The notes beneath the pieces were generated by a model, which had not been told where the DNA came from, made no database searches, and saw only the letters and a program-made list of their open reading frames with translations. DNA of 64,000 bases from Anthoceros angustus. Taxonomy: Eukaryota; Streptophyta; Anthocerotopsida; Anthocerotales; Anthocerotaceae. Position 1 is the stretch's first letter; every line of letters starts with the position of its first letter. Position numbers and translations under genes: made by a program. Positions 44,915-55,909 of this stretch are shown here, in pieces. Location: assembly GCA_010909165.1 (NCBI GenBank), contig MU008160.1:372001-436000 (forward strand), written 5' to 3'.

Positions 44915-45867
44915 ATGGATGCTGTGCTGGGGAAGGCTGGGAGTTTTTTGTTTGCAAATCGGGCCAAGAAGGAGATGGACTCCTTCACCAATGATATCAA
45001 TGTAAGAACTTGCATCTTGGATGATTGGACCGTGGGATCTGGCTCCCCTTTTTGCATGTGTTGTATGTGCTTTGATGCAGATCCAATTCTGCCGTACGGT
45101 TAGATCTTGAGGATTGGATGCAACCAGTTAGCTTTTCCGTGTCCGATTTGATGAACGCTTGCGCTGTGTTAAGAGATCATGGAATTGGTTTCGATTGCAT
45201 TTCAGTCCATGTCCACGAACTTGGAGAGCAGCGCAAAGAATTTTTTCAACAGGATGAAAGGTGTGTGTCTCTTTGAAAGCCCCAGGCCTGGTCTGTGTAG
45301 TGCCACCTGATAGTGGATGTCATCTTGACAGAGCTTATGCCTGAAGCAATTATGCATGACTCTCGTCTCGGTTCCTGCTTTATAGCCAGTTGTTTGTGTG
45401 CTGAGAGCAGGAACCCTTTCAGGAGTTGGCTCGATGGTCCCTTCGCTGTTGGATTGCAAGAGGCTGAGAAGTTGTGTGTGATTGCAGGCAAAATTCAGAA
45501 ACCCTTGCCAGAGTTGCTACAAAGCTTTGACCTCCCGAAGGGTCTTTTCCCTCGGACTGCCACCAACTATGAATTTGATGAAACTTCAGGGAAGATAACT
45601 GTTTTCATACCAGGAATCATTGAGGTCGGTTTTCGGGATGGATCTATTGTGAGATACAATACCAAAGTCACTGGAATACTTTCTAAAGGGAAGTTCTCTG
45701 ACATCGAGGGTCTGAAGACGAAACTGCTGTTCTGGATAAAGGTGACGATGGTTTCAATGGATGATCCTCCAGCTGACAAGGTGTATTTCCATATTGGCGT
45801 GAGGAAGGGCAGGCCCAAAGTAGCATATGATACAGTTCGTGATGGTGTTGAAGTCGATGAATTCTGA
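44915..45867 (+). CDS. DUF538 family protein
   Basis: Three exons, 44915-45001, 45206-45260 and 45488-45867, phase-matched, giving 173 residues. After a short helical N-terminus the DUF538 core is clear: LLQSFDLPKGLFPRTATNYE, FDETSGKITVFIPG, IRYNTKVTGILSKGKFSDIEG with V for I at the start, FWIKVTMVSMDD and DKVYFHIGVRKGRP. The family is plant-specific, small and often stress-induced, with a predicted fold like bactericidal/permeability-increasing proteins. Biochemical role is not settled. No signal peptide is seen here, so a cytosolic member is likely. Confidence 0.9.
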
Positions 45868-47247
45868 GAAGCGAATGAATCCGGGTGTGCAGTCGCTAGA
45901 TTGTGCGTCATTGCTCCTGAAGTCGTGCCATACCCTGCAGACTGTGGGGAGAGTATTCCACACCATGGAAACTCTGTGCTTTAGGAGCCAGTCCCTATGT
46001 ATACTAGGAGTTTGCAATTCACTGTGTTGCCATGTAACTACATACTTTTAAGCTTCTGTCCAGTCTAAGAAATGAGGGAGCCGTCTAGTCCAAGCAGTTG
46101 ATCCTGCAGCACAACGATGCTATTTTCTGCTGCGCCAGGAAGGCCCTTAATTGTAGTATCCCGGAACATTTTGTGAAAGAAATTGAGTGGAACAGTATAA
46201 TCGCAACTACATCGGTTTCTCAAAGACAAAAGTATATGTAATAAATTTTTTATTCATTCATTTGCTTTTTACTCACTTGATCTTGATGTAGATTGCAACA
46301 CATATATATATAGTTGGGAACCAAGGTCTTGAATGTAACTTCCATTTGAAGGCTATTTTCTCTAGAGTGTCCAAGTTTTTTAGTACCCAAGGCTTTGTTA
46401 GAAGACATTCCACCTAGCTTTAGATAAACACACTGCAACTAGCTTTAGTTCAAGATCGAGTTCACAATATTGTTTAGGTTCCATTGTGTGAGCCAAACTG
46501 CAAGGCAGAGTTTACAATAGTTCTGCGAGACTCCAAGGTAGCCCGTAGGGCTATTCAGTATAACCACATTGTCAAAGCCTTGCTATCCAAAGCAAGTAGG
46601 TAGGTACCTCAAACGCAGCCAGCCGGGATATCTAAAGTAATTAATTACTCTCAAACAAGCACAGTATCAAAGCTTGAAAAACCATTGTTGACCTTGGGTT
46701 ATTTAATGATATTTTATTAAATTAATATAGATTCTATAAAAACTAGATATACCAATATCTAGGTACTACTTAGGTACCTAGTTGCATAATTATACATGGA
46801 ATTAATTAATATTTACTAATTTACTTATTTGGGGGCTAGTCCCCCTTAGCCTTGGCCCTCTAGAGAGTTGTTCCCCATCGCCCTGGCGTAGATGAGACTT
46901 CCCATCTCTGCATATTTATAAAGCCTCCACATTCTCTATTTATTTATTATTTTAGATTAAAAATGTATTAAAAAATATCATCTTGATCTTTACTTTTTAA
47001 CAATACATACAACCTTCAAGATTTTCAATGTTGCTTTCAAGCTGTGTTGATTGCTCACTATCAACATATACTAGTGCACAAATACGTGTCATGCATTTTT
47101 TTAATTCTCTTGCAACAATGTTATGTTTTAAGGTAAGGGTTCAAGAAGCAAATCGTAATGTATTGAGCTGCTAAAGATAAAGAATGTAGTCTGGTTTGTC
47201 TATGGTACTATAATTTTTACCAATTTTGCAGTAATATATTGTATCAG
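45868..47247. other. Transition into AT-rich island; missing 5' exons?
   Basis: From about 46230 composition drops to roughly one-third G+C. No coding exon is identified here, but the PKA regulatory gene that follows lacks its dimerisation/docking segment and start codon, so one or two small 5' exons may hide in 46900-47240. Contains an imperfect inverted run gggggctag/tagtccccc near 46830. Confidence 0.45.
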
Positions 47248-48823
47248 GCAGCCGTAACAAATGAGGAGCAAAAGACGCCCATAAGAAGGAGAGGTGTTAG
47301 TGCTGAGTGCCAAGCTATCAGCCAAGGGAACCAATTTGTTGCTAAAGTATATGTCTTCACTTTTTTGTCCTTGTAATAATAAAATTTTCACAAGCTCAGT
47401 CAATTGAAAAATCTTTTCTAGATTATCCCTAAAAGTGAAGATGCAAAAGAACGGATAAGACATGCATTACAACGAAACCACATATTCAAATCTCTTGATA
47501 AAGAACAAACACAAACGGTAGCTGTGTATAATTGCTTATTTATGTTGTTTGATCATTTATTGGTTAAAAAGTAATCTTTGCAGTGGATGGAACGTAGGTA
47601 GTAGACTCTGTTGAGGAAGAAAAACATGCAGCAGGTGACATTATAATAAAACAAGGTGATCCTGGAGATAAGTTTTACCTATTGGAGGTAAGCCCAAGAG
47701 TCATTATAAGATTTTACTTCTCAAAGAAAAAAAATATAAATGACACCTAGAAAATATGTGAACACAGTCAGGCAGTGCAGAAGTTTGGATAGCTCGACCT
47801 AATTCTACTGGACAATTGGTTAAAACTTATGAGGCTGGAGACAGTTTTGGAGAACTTGCTCTTTTGTATAATGCTCCACGAGCGGCAACAGTGAAGGTAA
47901 GTGAGTATACATTTTTGCAAATAATATATAATATTTTAACTTTTATATTATTATATAATATTTTGATCTAATATTTTACTTTTTTGGTCCTTTTGTACCA
48001 CTAATAGGCTACTACTGCTTGTCTATTATGGGCAATGGATAGGACAACATTCCGAACAATTCTTATGCATACCACGAACGCCAAAAGAGAGTTATATGAA
48101 AAGTTTTTAGATGAAGTAGACATATTAAAGGTATGAATATGAGGGTAATTGAATTTAAAAAATAAACATGATTTTATTCATTTAACAGGAATTCATATAA
48201 TATATTAATAAATTCATTATTTAAATCAATAACAGAGTCTTGGTAAGTATGAAAAAGCAGCTATAGCCGATGTTTTGGAAGCAGAGTATTTTGAGAAAGG
48301 AGATGAAATCATAGTGGAAGGTGAACCAGGCGAAAGATTTTACCTCCTTGAAGAGGTATTATTGTCATAATATCATACTCACATAAGTTGATGGACTATA
48401 TTTTTTCCATGAGATTTATACTACAATTTGAATAGGGACAAGCAGAAGCTATTACTAAAGGTAACGTAGTAAAAAGATACAAACGAGGTGACTATTTTGG
48501 TGAACTAGCTCTTATTAATAATCGTCCACGAGCAGCAACTGTTGTAGCAACTAATCGATGTAAATGTGTATCTATAGACGCGGCGAGCTTTAAGGTGTGT
48601 TTGATGGTTTAGATTTAGAGTGAATTATTTTTTATTAGAGAAAATATATTTCCAATCTAATTATTTTTGTTGTTGAAAATGGTTTAAATTTTATTTTCTA
48701 TGACAGAGATTATTAGGTCAACTTGAAGAGTTGCCTCAAAGTAAAGAGGACTACGACAAACCCACTAAGAGATCGAGCGAACATAAGAAATCAAGGTGGT
48801 TACGACATCACCGACAGAAATAA
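47248..48823 (+). CDS. cAMP-dependent protein kinase regulatory subunit (5' partial)
   Basis: Eight exons: 47248-47346, 47422-47517, 47598-47687, 47768-47896, 48008-48130, 48236-48355, 48436-48594, 48707-48823. Every exon is a multiple of three and every intron (75-112 bases) is phase 0. The 310 residues begin with a kinase-inhibitor site RRRGVSAE. Gly sits at the phospho-acceptor position, so it is a pseudosubstrate as in type I subunits. Two cyclic-nucleotide-binding domains follow, each with an intact phosphate-binding cassette: FGELALLYNAPRAATV and FGELALINNRPRAATV. Both keep the Glu and Arg that hold cAMP. A short basic tail (KKSRWLRHHRQK) ends the protein. The subunit binds and restrains PKA catalytic subunit until cAMP arrives. 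The start and dimerisation domain are not found. Codons strongly favour A/T third positions, unlike all neighbours. The frame is undamaged. Confidence 0.88.
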
Positions 48824-50500
48824 GAAGATATTAATACTCTACTTCTCCTATGGATGAATATATCCTTATGTATTTTCTCCTATGTGTGGATGTAATTTAG
48901 GCGCCAATGATGGACATGAAGATATATGTCCCTAGATTATTTATCATGGTCTCGAGAAAGAGAAAGCTCAGACTACATTGTTCCAAAACTAATAGGTTAA
49001 ACTCTACTCGTAAATTTATTTTCAGCCAATTTATTCTAGGTCCAGATCTAAAGCCGGAATCAAAAGCTCAATATGTTTGGAGTCTAGACGAATTGAGCTC
49101 TTGGTTTTCTTTGGTTATTAATTGATGTAATATATTTTTAAAATTTATTACTATATTATTAAGCTAAAAGAAAGGAGGAGAAGAAGAAGAAACTTTTTAT
49201 GTACTAAGGATGATGACCGTTATGGACTGAAATGCAACATGTACATAGATTGTGAAAAAAATATTTGGATTACCTAGTCTAGAGTGAAAACTCAAATAAG
49301 AGAAACAAGACCAAAGATATGAGATAGATATGTCATCTAGTATAAGACAATTGAGAGAAGGCTAGAGAGTCATAGGTGAAATGGAAAACTATACTCCACT
49401 TGTGGTAGATGTAAAATCACCTATTGCACATACAATATCATGCTCGTGAAGAAGAGAAAAATAAAAAAATATGATCTATTATTTTTAATACTGGCCTTAC
49501 AAAGGCCCTTAAAGAGCTATGAATACAATTTATTAATATAAGGTAATAATATAGAAAAAACAACTTAATGTAAAATAAAATAACTTTATTAAATTAAATC
49601 TTTTTTGAAAATATGTATAATTATGTATAGAATATATCAATTCCGAGCGAGAAAACTATGGCATACCAAAGGGGACAGAGGGGATGGGACATTTTTTTTT
49701 TCGCGAAACCCATGCAAGGCGTAGGGATCTTCTTGAGAATATACCCTAGATTCGATCGGTTTCTTTTTCACGGCATGGTCCCATGGCCATGGCACTAACC
49801 AAGAGCGACCAAGCACCAAAGGGGACACACGCTTTCTCATCGAAAAGGGTGTAGGGTTCAAAATGTTTTTGTGCTTGCAACTTTCAAAACAAAGCGGGAC
49901 ACATTGTTTTGATCTTGCCCTATACCATAAAGTTTTCTTCCATGGTTTGCCATGGATGGCAAACCTAACACGCCATGTGGCCCGTGATCAATGTGGTTGC
50001 GAACCCTCCTCGGTACGGGCATGGTGCGAAGGCAATGATGGGCTGCGGCCCCATTGCAGCCCCAGACCATCGTCTTGCATTCGGCATGCTCTTTCTTCTT
50101 ACTGTGGGAGCAGGATCGTGTTTCTTAATGTTTCCAGCATCATAGGCTCCCCCACAAAATCACGATTCCATTGTCACAGCTGAAAGCGGACCGGCCAGCG
50201 TGTGGAGGTTGAAAATATTCTTGGAACATAAAGCGCCTTGATTGCCTCAAGAAATCGGGTGCATGTGGCGAGACTACATTCGTGGTGGGATTTGGGGAAT
50301 CCTGTGCTTAAATTTGTTCTACCACTCCTGCAATCCAGTAGCTTTATAGAATGCTTGAGATCCTTCTACATTGCGCGTTTCCTCAAATGCACGGAAGATG
50401 AGCATCAGAAGCATCGGAAGGTCGATTCGGGACATGTTTAGGCGATTCACGGTCGATACCTCACCAACAAAGTTCACAGTCCCTCCAACAAGCGTTCACA
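48824..50500. other. AT-rich 3' flank, then transition at ~49640
   Basis: 48824-49640 continues the AT-rich composition with no gene. At about 49640-49660 composition changes sharply to host-like sequence. Short near-repeats (caccaaaggggacacacg at ~49813 and ataccaaaggggacagag at ~49663) flank 150 bases. No coding frame of substance. Confidence 0.5.
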
Positions 50501-50976
50501 TGAAAAGGGTGCCATTCCATTGATCAAAAAGGATGTCCACCACACGCTTGCACAAATTGCAGTGGCATCAAACCCTATCTCCTCTGCGGCCTTCCCTCGG
50601 CGCGGCCCCTATGCAAAAAACCAAAAGCGGCTGGCGATGCAACTACGAGCCGCAAGGATGGCGGCGCGCCTACTTCTCCTCGTCGTCCATGCGCTTGATC
50701 ATCTGCCGGAGAACCTTAATTGTGCCCTCAATGGCCTCGGCCAGTAGTAAAACATTCCAGCTCATGGCCTCACATCGGTTGGCGCGTCCTCTCGGCGGCA
50801 GCGTCCGGGCATTGGGCGTCGGAGGCACCCGCCTTGGCCGCTTCCGCCGGACACTGTCCAGGCTCCTCGTGAGTCGGCGCTTCCTCCCCTTGTGCTCGCC
50901 CTCCGCGGAGTTGGGGTTGGGCGCACTCCTCTCCTTCTTCTTGACATGGCCTCGCTCGCCGTCGGTGCTTGCTCCC

Positions 50977-51039
50977 CCCTCCTCCTCCTCCTCCTCCTCC
51001 TCCTCCTCCTCCTCCTCCTCCTCCTCCTCCTCCTCCTCC
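50977..51039. repeat. (CCT)21 trinucleotide tract
   Basis: Uninterrupted CCT run of about 21 units. On the minus strand it would give a poly-Glu stretch in a frame running 51182-50670 that also has a plausible C-terminus (SWNVLLLAEAIEGTIKVLRQ), possibly the start of a decayed retroelement protein. Confidence 0.9.
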
Positions 51040-51199
51040 GGTGTGCCTTGGGATCGCCTCCACCGCCATGAGCTCAGCAGCCCCTCACTCCTCCCCTCCG
51101 TATACCTCCGAGCCTCACGCTCTGCTTCCGCTCGGCGTCGAGATGGCGCCACCGATGGGCTGGTTATTCCTCCCGCCTGCACCTTCTTCAGCGGCTGGT

Positions 51200-52760
51200 G
51201 CGCTCTAGTCCCACTCCCTGCTTGCGTCGCCGCTTGTACCGTGGCGTTAGCTCCGTCGCCTGACCTCCGTCACCCCTTCCACATCTTCCGCTCCGCCCTC
51301 GTTCCCGCCATTGCCACGCCCTCCGTCGGCCTCGGGCTCGGCGGCGATCGCCTTCAGCCACCATGCCCCACCTCCACCTCGGGCATGGCGGCGGTGTCTT
51401 GCCACCGCCGTGCCGAGCTCGGCTTCCGGCTCGGGCGCGGCCCGCGTAGGCGGCCGCCATCCCTCCTATCCCCTCGGCCTCGGCGGCGCCCCTCCTTGGC
51501 CAGTCCTCTCTGGCCTTGCGCCGTCCCCAAAGGCGGGTTCCCTTCCTCCTCGAGGCGGCACTTTGCAGCTCCCTCTCCTCTCCGGCTGGGCCTTGGCGGC
51601 CTCTGCCCCTTGGCGTGGGGAGGCCAACTGCCCTCCCGTATCCTCGGCGGAGGTGCCTCGCCGAGGCCACCGCCACCTCCATCGCCATGGGGAGGCGAGT
51701 GCCCTCCCACTTACGCTGGCCTGCTGGGCCCCCGCCCCGCCCCGCCATCGCGAGGAGGCCAGCCCCCTTCCGAGGCGGAGGCGCCTCGCCATCCGCCCCA
51801 GCCTCCAGCCGCCATGGGGAGGCGGTGCCCTCCACTCCTCCCCGCTTGCACTGGGCCCCCGCCCGCCTCCAGCCTCCATCGCGAGGAGGCCAGCCCCTCA
51901 CCTTGAGGCGGGTGCGCCTCTGCCCTCCACCTGCCTCCATCGCCATGGGGAGGCGAGTGCCCTCCCGCCCCTGCACTGCGGGTCCCCGCTGCCTGCCGCC
52001 TCCATCGCCATGGGGAGGCCAACTGCCCTCCCGCCGAGGCGGGCGCCTACCGCCCCTCCTTCGCCTCCATCGCCATGGGGAGGCAGTGCCTCCCGCCCGG
52101 CTGCACACTGGTCGCCCACGCCTCCATCGCGAGGCCACAGCCCCGACCGAGGGTGGGCGCCTGCCCTCCCCCCCCGCCTCCAGCCTCCGCCATGGGGAGG
52201 CAGTGCCCTCCCCGCTGCGCACACAGGGCCCTTGCCGCCTCCATCGCGAGGGAGGCCAGCGACCCCCGACCGGGCGCCTCGCGCCCGCTCGCCGCCATGG
52301 GGAGGCAGTATCCTCCCCGCTTTGTTACCCCACTGAGGCCCACGCCCTTGCCGCCTCGCCAGCGAGGCCACACTCAGCCCCCGACGCTTGGCGCCTACCC
52401 TCCCGCCCGCCTCCATCGCCATGGGGAGGCGGGTGCCCTCCCGCTTGCCTGCACTGCAGGCCCCCGCCTCCCGCCCGCCTCCCGCCGAGGCCCACCCCAC
52501 CCACCTTGAGGCGGGCGCCTGCCCTCCCGCCCGCCTCCATCGCGCCATTGCGGAAGCGGGCGGGCGATCGCGCCCGCCTCCCCCCGCATCTTTGCAACTG
52601 CAGGGTCATGATGGCCCGTCGGCCGGCCGCCATCGCCGGGGCGGGGCATGTCGCCGCCGCCCCTCTTGCAGCTGCTCGGCGCGCTAAGAGTGGGCGTTCT
52701 GTCCCCGCCTCCCGCCCGCCTCCCGCCGAGGCGGGCGCCCCCTCGCACTGTGTGGGCACC
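51200..52760. repeat. GC-rich degenerate minisatellite
   Basis: Very high G+C with at least eight imperfect copies of a module containing gcctccatcgccatggggag (for example near 51676, 51935, 52000, 52063 and 52411), separated by variable spacers with gcctccatcgcgagg. Each module is self-complementary (gcctcc ... ggaggc) and can form a short hairpin. Long frames are open on several strands because stop codons are rare at this composition; none resembles a protein family. Confidence 0.8.
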
Positions 52761-54120
52761 GCCACCATGGCGGCAGTGCCCACCCTTGCCGTCAAGGACC
52801 TCGTGCCCTCACTCCCCGCCAGCTCCATCGCCACCTGCAGCTGCACGGTTAGGGTGCCCTCCACTCTTCCGCCCGCGCTCGCGTCCCCTCCGCCCTCATC
52901 GCTTCCCGCCACCACTGTGCTCCTCTGCTCTTCCCTCCCTCTTAGCCCTTCCACGCGCGACTTGCCCTTTACTCCCCTCCCCGCCCCGCTCCGCTTCCGC
53001 GCCTTTGTACGCTCCGTTGTTTGCAATTGCTCCGGACTAACGGGCTAGCTGCCTCGGTGTCGACTGTGGCGACTTCCTCCCGTTGCCCGCTCCGCACATC
53101 CACCCAACGTTGTATTCCATACGATCGGTGCGTTCTGCCATAGTGTCGCAAAGCGGCTACTGCGTGAGCCAGCGCCCAGGACATGAATTTTCACATGCAC
53201 TGCAATTGGCGGTATTCTACCGTCTTCGTGTGCAGCGCACACTGCCGTGAGCTCCACTTGTCGGCCACCCCAGTTCAACAGCCGAACCCGCATGGCAACC
53301 ATTACAATTATGTCCACTGACGATGTGTCAACCCTTTTGGCCCTCTTTATGTTCGGTACCTTAACCGCCAACTCCTTTCCTCTTGACATGACATTCGCAG
53401 TGGAGCGTATACTGCACCTCCCAAAACCATTCACTATTCAGAATCATTATTTGGGGTTTTCTACCAATTGAATATCATTTCTTTGACCGGGTCACTTGTC
53501 TCGGTCCCGCAGGCTATGTGTGCCATGATTATTACTACCATTGCAAAGGCTTAGGGAGGCGGGAAAACATTCGGTAACAGTGGAAGCAAGCGGTAATGTG
53601 GCTCGATCTGTGATTGTTTTGCGGGTTAGAGCCACCACGAGGCGGGCGCGGATCCGTTAGGCGGGCGAGCGAGGGACACAGCGCGGTGGGGCGAGATGTA
53701 TCGCGGCGGTAGCATCTGCGCCAGTGACCGCGGTAAACGTCGACATCATCGCCGTCCATGCCATGTTAGCGCCTTCGGGCAGCGACATTCGGGCGTCTGC
53801 AGGCGGATGGGCCGAGGGGCATGATGGCGCGTATCTTGAGGGAGGCAGGGCTGCGGGATTGGACTTATGTGTGACTTTCGGTGGCGGTAGCGCACAATCC
53901 GTGTCGTTGTAGGAAGAAGTCCGTTCCCAAGGGAATGATAGGCTCCGTTTACGTTTGATTCTTACCTCACTGCGCTCGTTCGGCCTCAACACACCTCCTA
54001 ACTACTACTTAAGCGTTTGCGGGCCCCATTATAGCCAAGCGTTTAGGGACCGTTCGCGTCCGTATCGTTCCGTTACGCTCACTTCGGTCCTTTCCTCTCT
54101 CCCTCACGCTACACTCAACC
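52760..54120. other. Probable decayed retroelement, minus strand
   Basis: Moderate to high G+C. A minus-strand frame at 53434-53045 reads protein-like (MNGFGRCS ... VRLLNWGGRQVELTAVCA) and might be a retroviral-type protease remnant, but no catalytic D-[TS]-G is visible. No other gene is supported. Confidence 0.35.
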
Positions 54121-54359
54121 GATCGTGATCTTGGGAAAGGCCGCGGGTTACCGGTCCGGACCTCCTCATAAATCTGTGGGCCTCTCGTCCGGGCTCTGCC
54201 GCCCTCCGGAGTTCCTCGGCTCACGTTCGATCCGTTCGGTCTTTGGGTGGCGGCTCTGGGCGAGCGGGTCACGATCACCCTTCCACACACCACAACACGT
54301 TAGGTCGTCACGGGACCACGATCAATCTCCCGGGAGTATCGTGCACCTTTCGGTGACTC

Positions 54360-54460
54360 GGGACTCACGTTAGCAAGAAGACACACAAAGGTGCAGAGCG
54401 GCATCAACACCAAGAAGATGATTTATTGACCTTAGCCCTCTTATACTCGCCGGTCTGCCT
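54360..54460 (-). promoter_or_regulatory. LTR-like TATA and polyadenylation signal pair
   Basis: On the minus strand, gagtataagagggctaa is followed ~10 bases later by caataaatcatcttcttgg. A TATA-like box closely followed by AATAAA is a common arrangement around the R region of an LTR. LTR ends and a primer-binding site were not found. Confidence 0.35.
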
Positions 54461-54739
54461 TTATTACACCTCTATTACGGTGAGGGCCAGCTCGTGTGCC
54501 TAACCGTAGCCTATCCTCCCGCCTATTCTCGCATGGCCGTCGGTGGTGGTGGGATAGCCCCTGATTCCTTCTTGGCACCAAAGCGAGCCACTGTCGGCGC
54601 GCAATCGGATGATCGCGGTGGACCCCTTCCTCTTCAGGGTGCAGCCGAGGGCGCCACCGTGGCGGCGACAACAGCGATCTAAGTCTTCCTCGTCCTCCCC
54701 TCTTCTCTCTCTGGCGGGCCCTGCGATGGGCCCTCAAGG

Positions 54740-55040
54740 CTGGATCTGCTGTGGTGATGGTGGCTCTCCCCACTCCCAGTTTGGACCTCGGGACCTGTCT
54801 CGACTCGGTCCGGACCTCTAGGTCAGGTCTTCCCTCTGAGGTCCGGTCTCACAGGCCGGCCTTCTTTCAGTCAGGTCCTCGGGGCCGGACTTGCCTCACA
54901 GGTCCGGTCTTGGACCCAACCCTTCCCACAGGGTCCGGACCTCGGTCGGATCGTCACTGAGTCTGGATCCCTAAGTCGGACTTCCTTGAGGCGGACCTCG
55001 GGATCGGCCTTTCCTCAGTCAGGACAAAGTCAGGACCCTC
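54740..55040. repeat. Dispersed ggtccggacctc-type motif cluster
   Basis: About ten imperfect, often palindromic copies of a ggtccggacc/ggacctcgg motif at irregular 20-45 base spacing. No coding meaning seen. Confidence 0.55.
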
Positions 55041-55909
55041 GCTGGGCATGCCTCCTCCGGGCTGTCACGGGTTCATCCTGAGCCCTCCTTGGTTCCCGAA
55101 TGCCCGGTTGCACCTTTCCCTTCCTCTCAAGATCCTCCCTCTTCCTTCCATGCGGGGTGAGTCTTACCTCGGTGTGGCTTCCTCCTCCGGTTCCTCCTGC
55201 TCTCCCTCGCTGCTGCTGCCGTCATCAAGCGCTCCTAGGACTCCAGCGGTTGTCTTTGTCCCGGGTCCGTCCTCTCGCTCCTCCTTCCATCCCTTGGAGT
55301 CCACCCTCCACCTGGGGTGGCGCGGGACCTCGAGCCTTGAGGGGCTCTGCGTGGTAGTAGAGTCGGGTCGACTTCTGAATCGCCTCCTCTACATGAGCCG
55401 GGCACGGTACTCCCTCCTCAGGTGCTCCGGGCGGGCGGCTTGACTGGCAGGTCTCGTGTGAGCTTACGGTATGGTAGGCGGACTCCCTTGAGGCCGTCAA
55501 GGCTGCCTCGTTACCTCTTGCAACCTTCGGCTGCCTCGGCGTTCTCCTCCTCCGTCGTTGTTCCGGCTCCATGGGTTCTGAGCCATGGGTGAGCTCCTCA
55601 CTTCCTGCAGCCGGACGAGCAAGCTGTAGCCTCTCCTCCGGTGCTTTCTTCCCTCCGTCTATTCTTTCCGGAGGTCCCGCCAGGCGGGCGGTATCCCGTC
55701 AGGCTCACGGCTTCCTCCACATCCTGCTGCGCAACCTTGCGGCGTCGAACTCCTTGCACGCCTATTCTCCTCCGTCTTCAAGCGGGCTGGGCGTTCTACC
55801 TCTCGCTCGAAGTCTTGGATTCTCTCGTTGAGAACCCCTGCTATGCATCTTGGGTTGCAACTCCAAAGTGTCCTTCTTGTCCTCCGGCTCCTGTGCCCGC
55901 CCCCTCCTG

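Noticed and set aside
51676-52440. CRISPR-like direct repeats
   Set aside because: Unit and spacer lengths are irregular, repeats are degenerate and the context is eukaryotic.
50533-53048. Several long frames (340-510 codons) on both strands
   Set aside because: Stop codons are rare at this G+C; products are Pro/Arg/Ala low complexity that follow the DNA repeats.
53045-53434. Retroviral-type aspartic protease
   Set aside because: No D-[TS]-G motif; only a vague strand-like pattern, so left as possible remnant.
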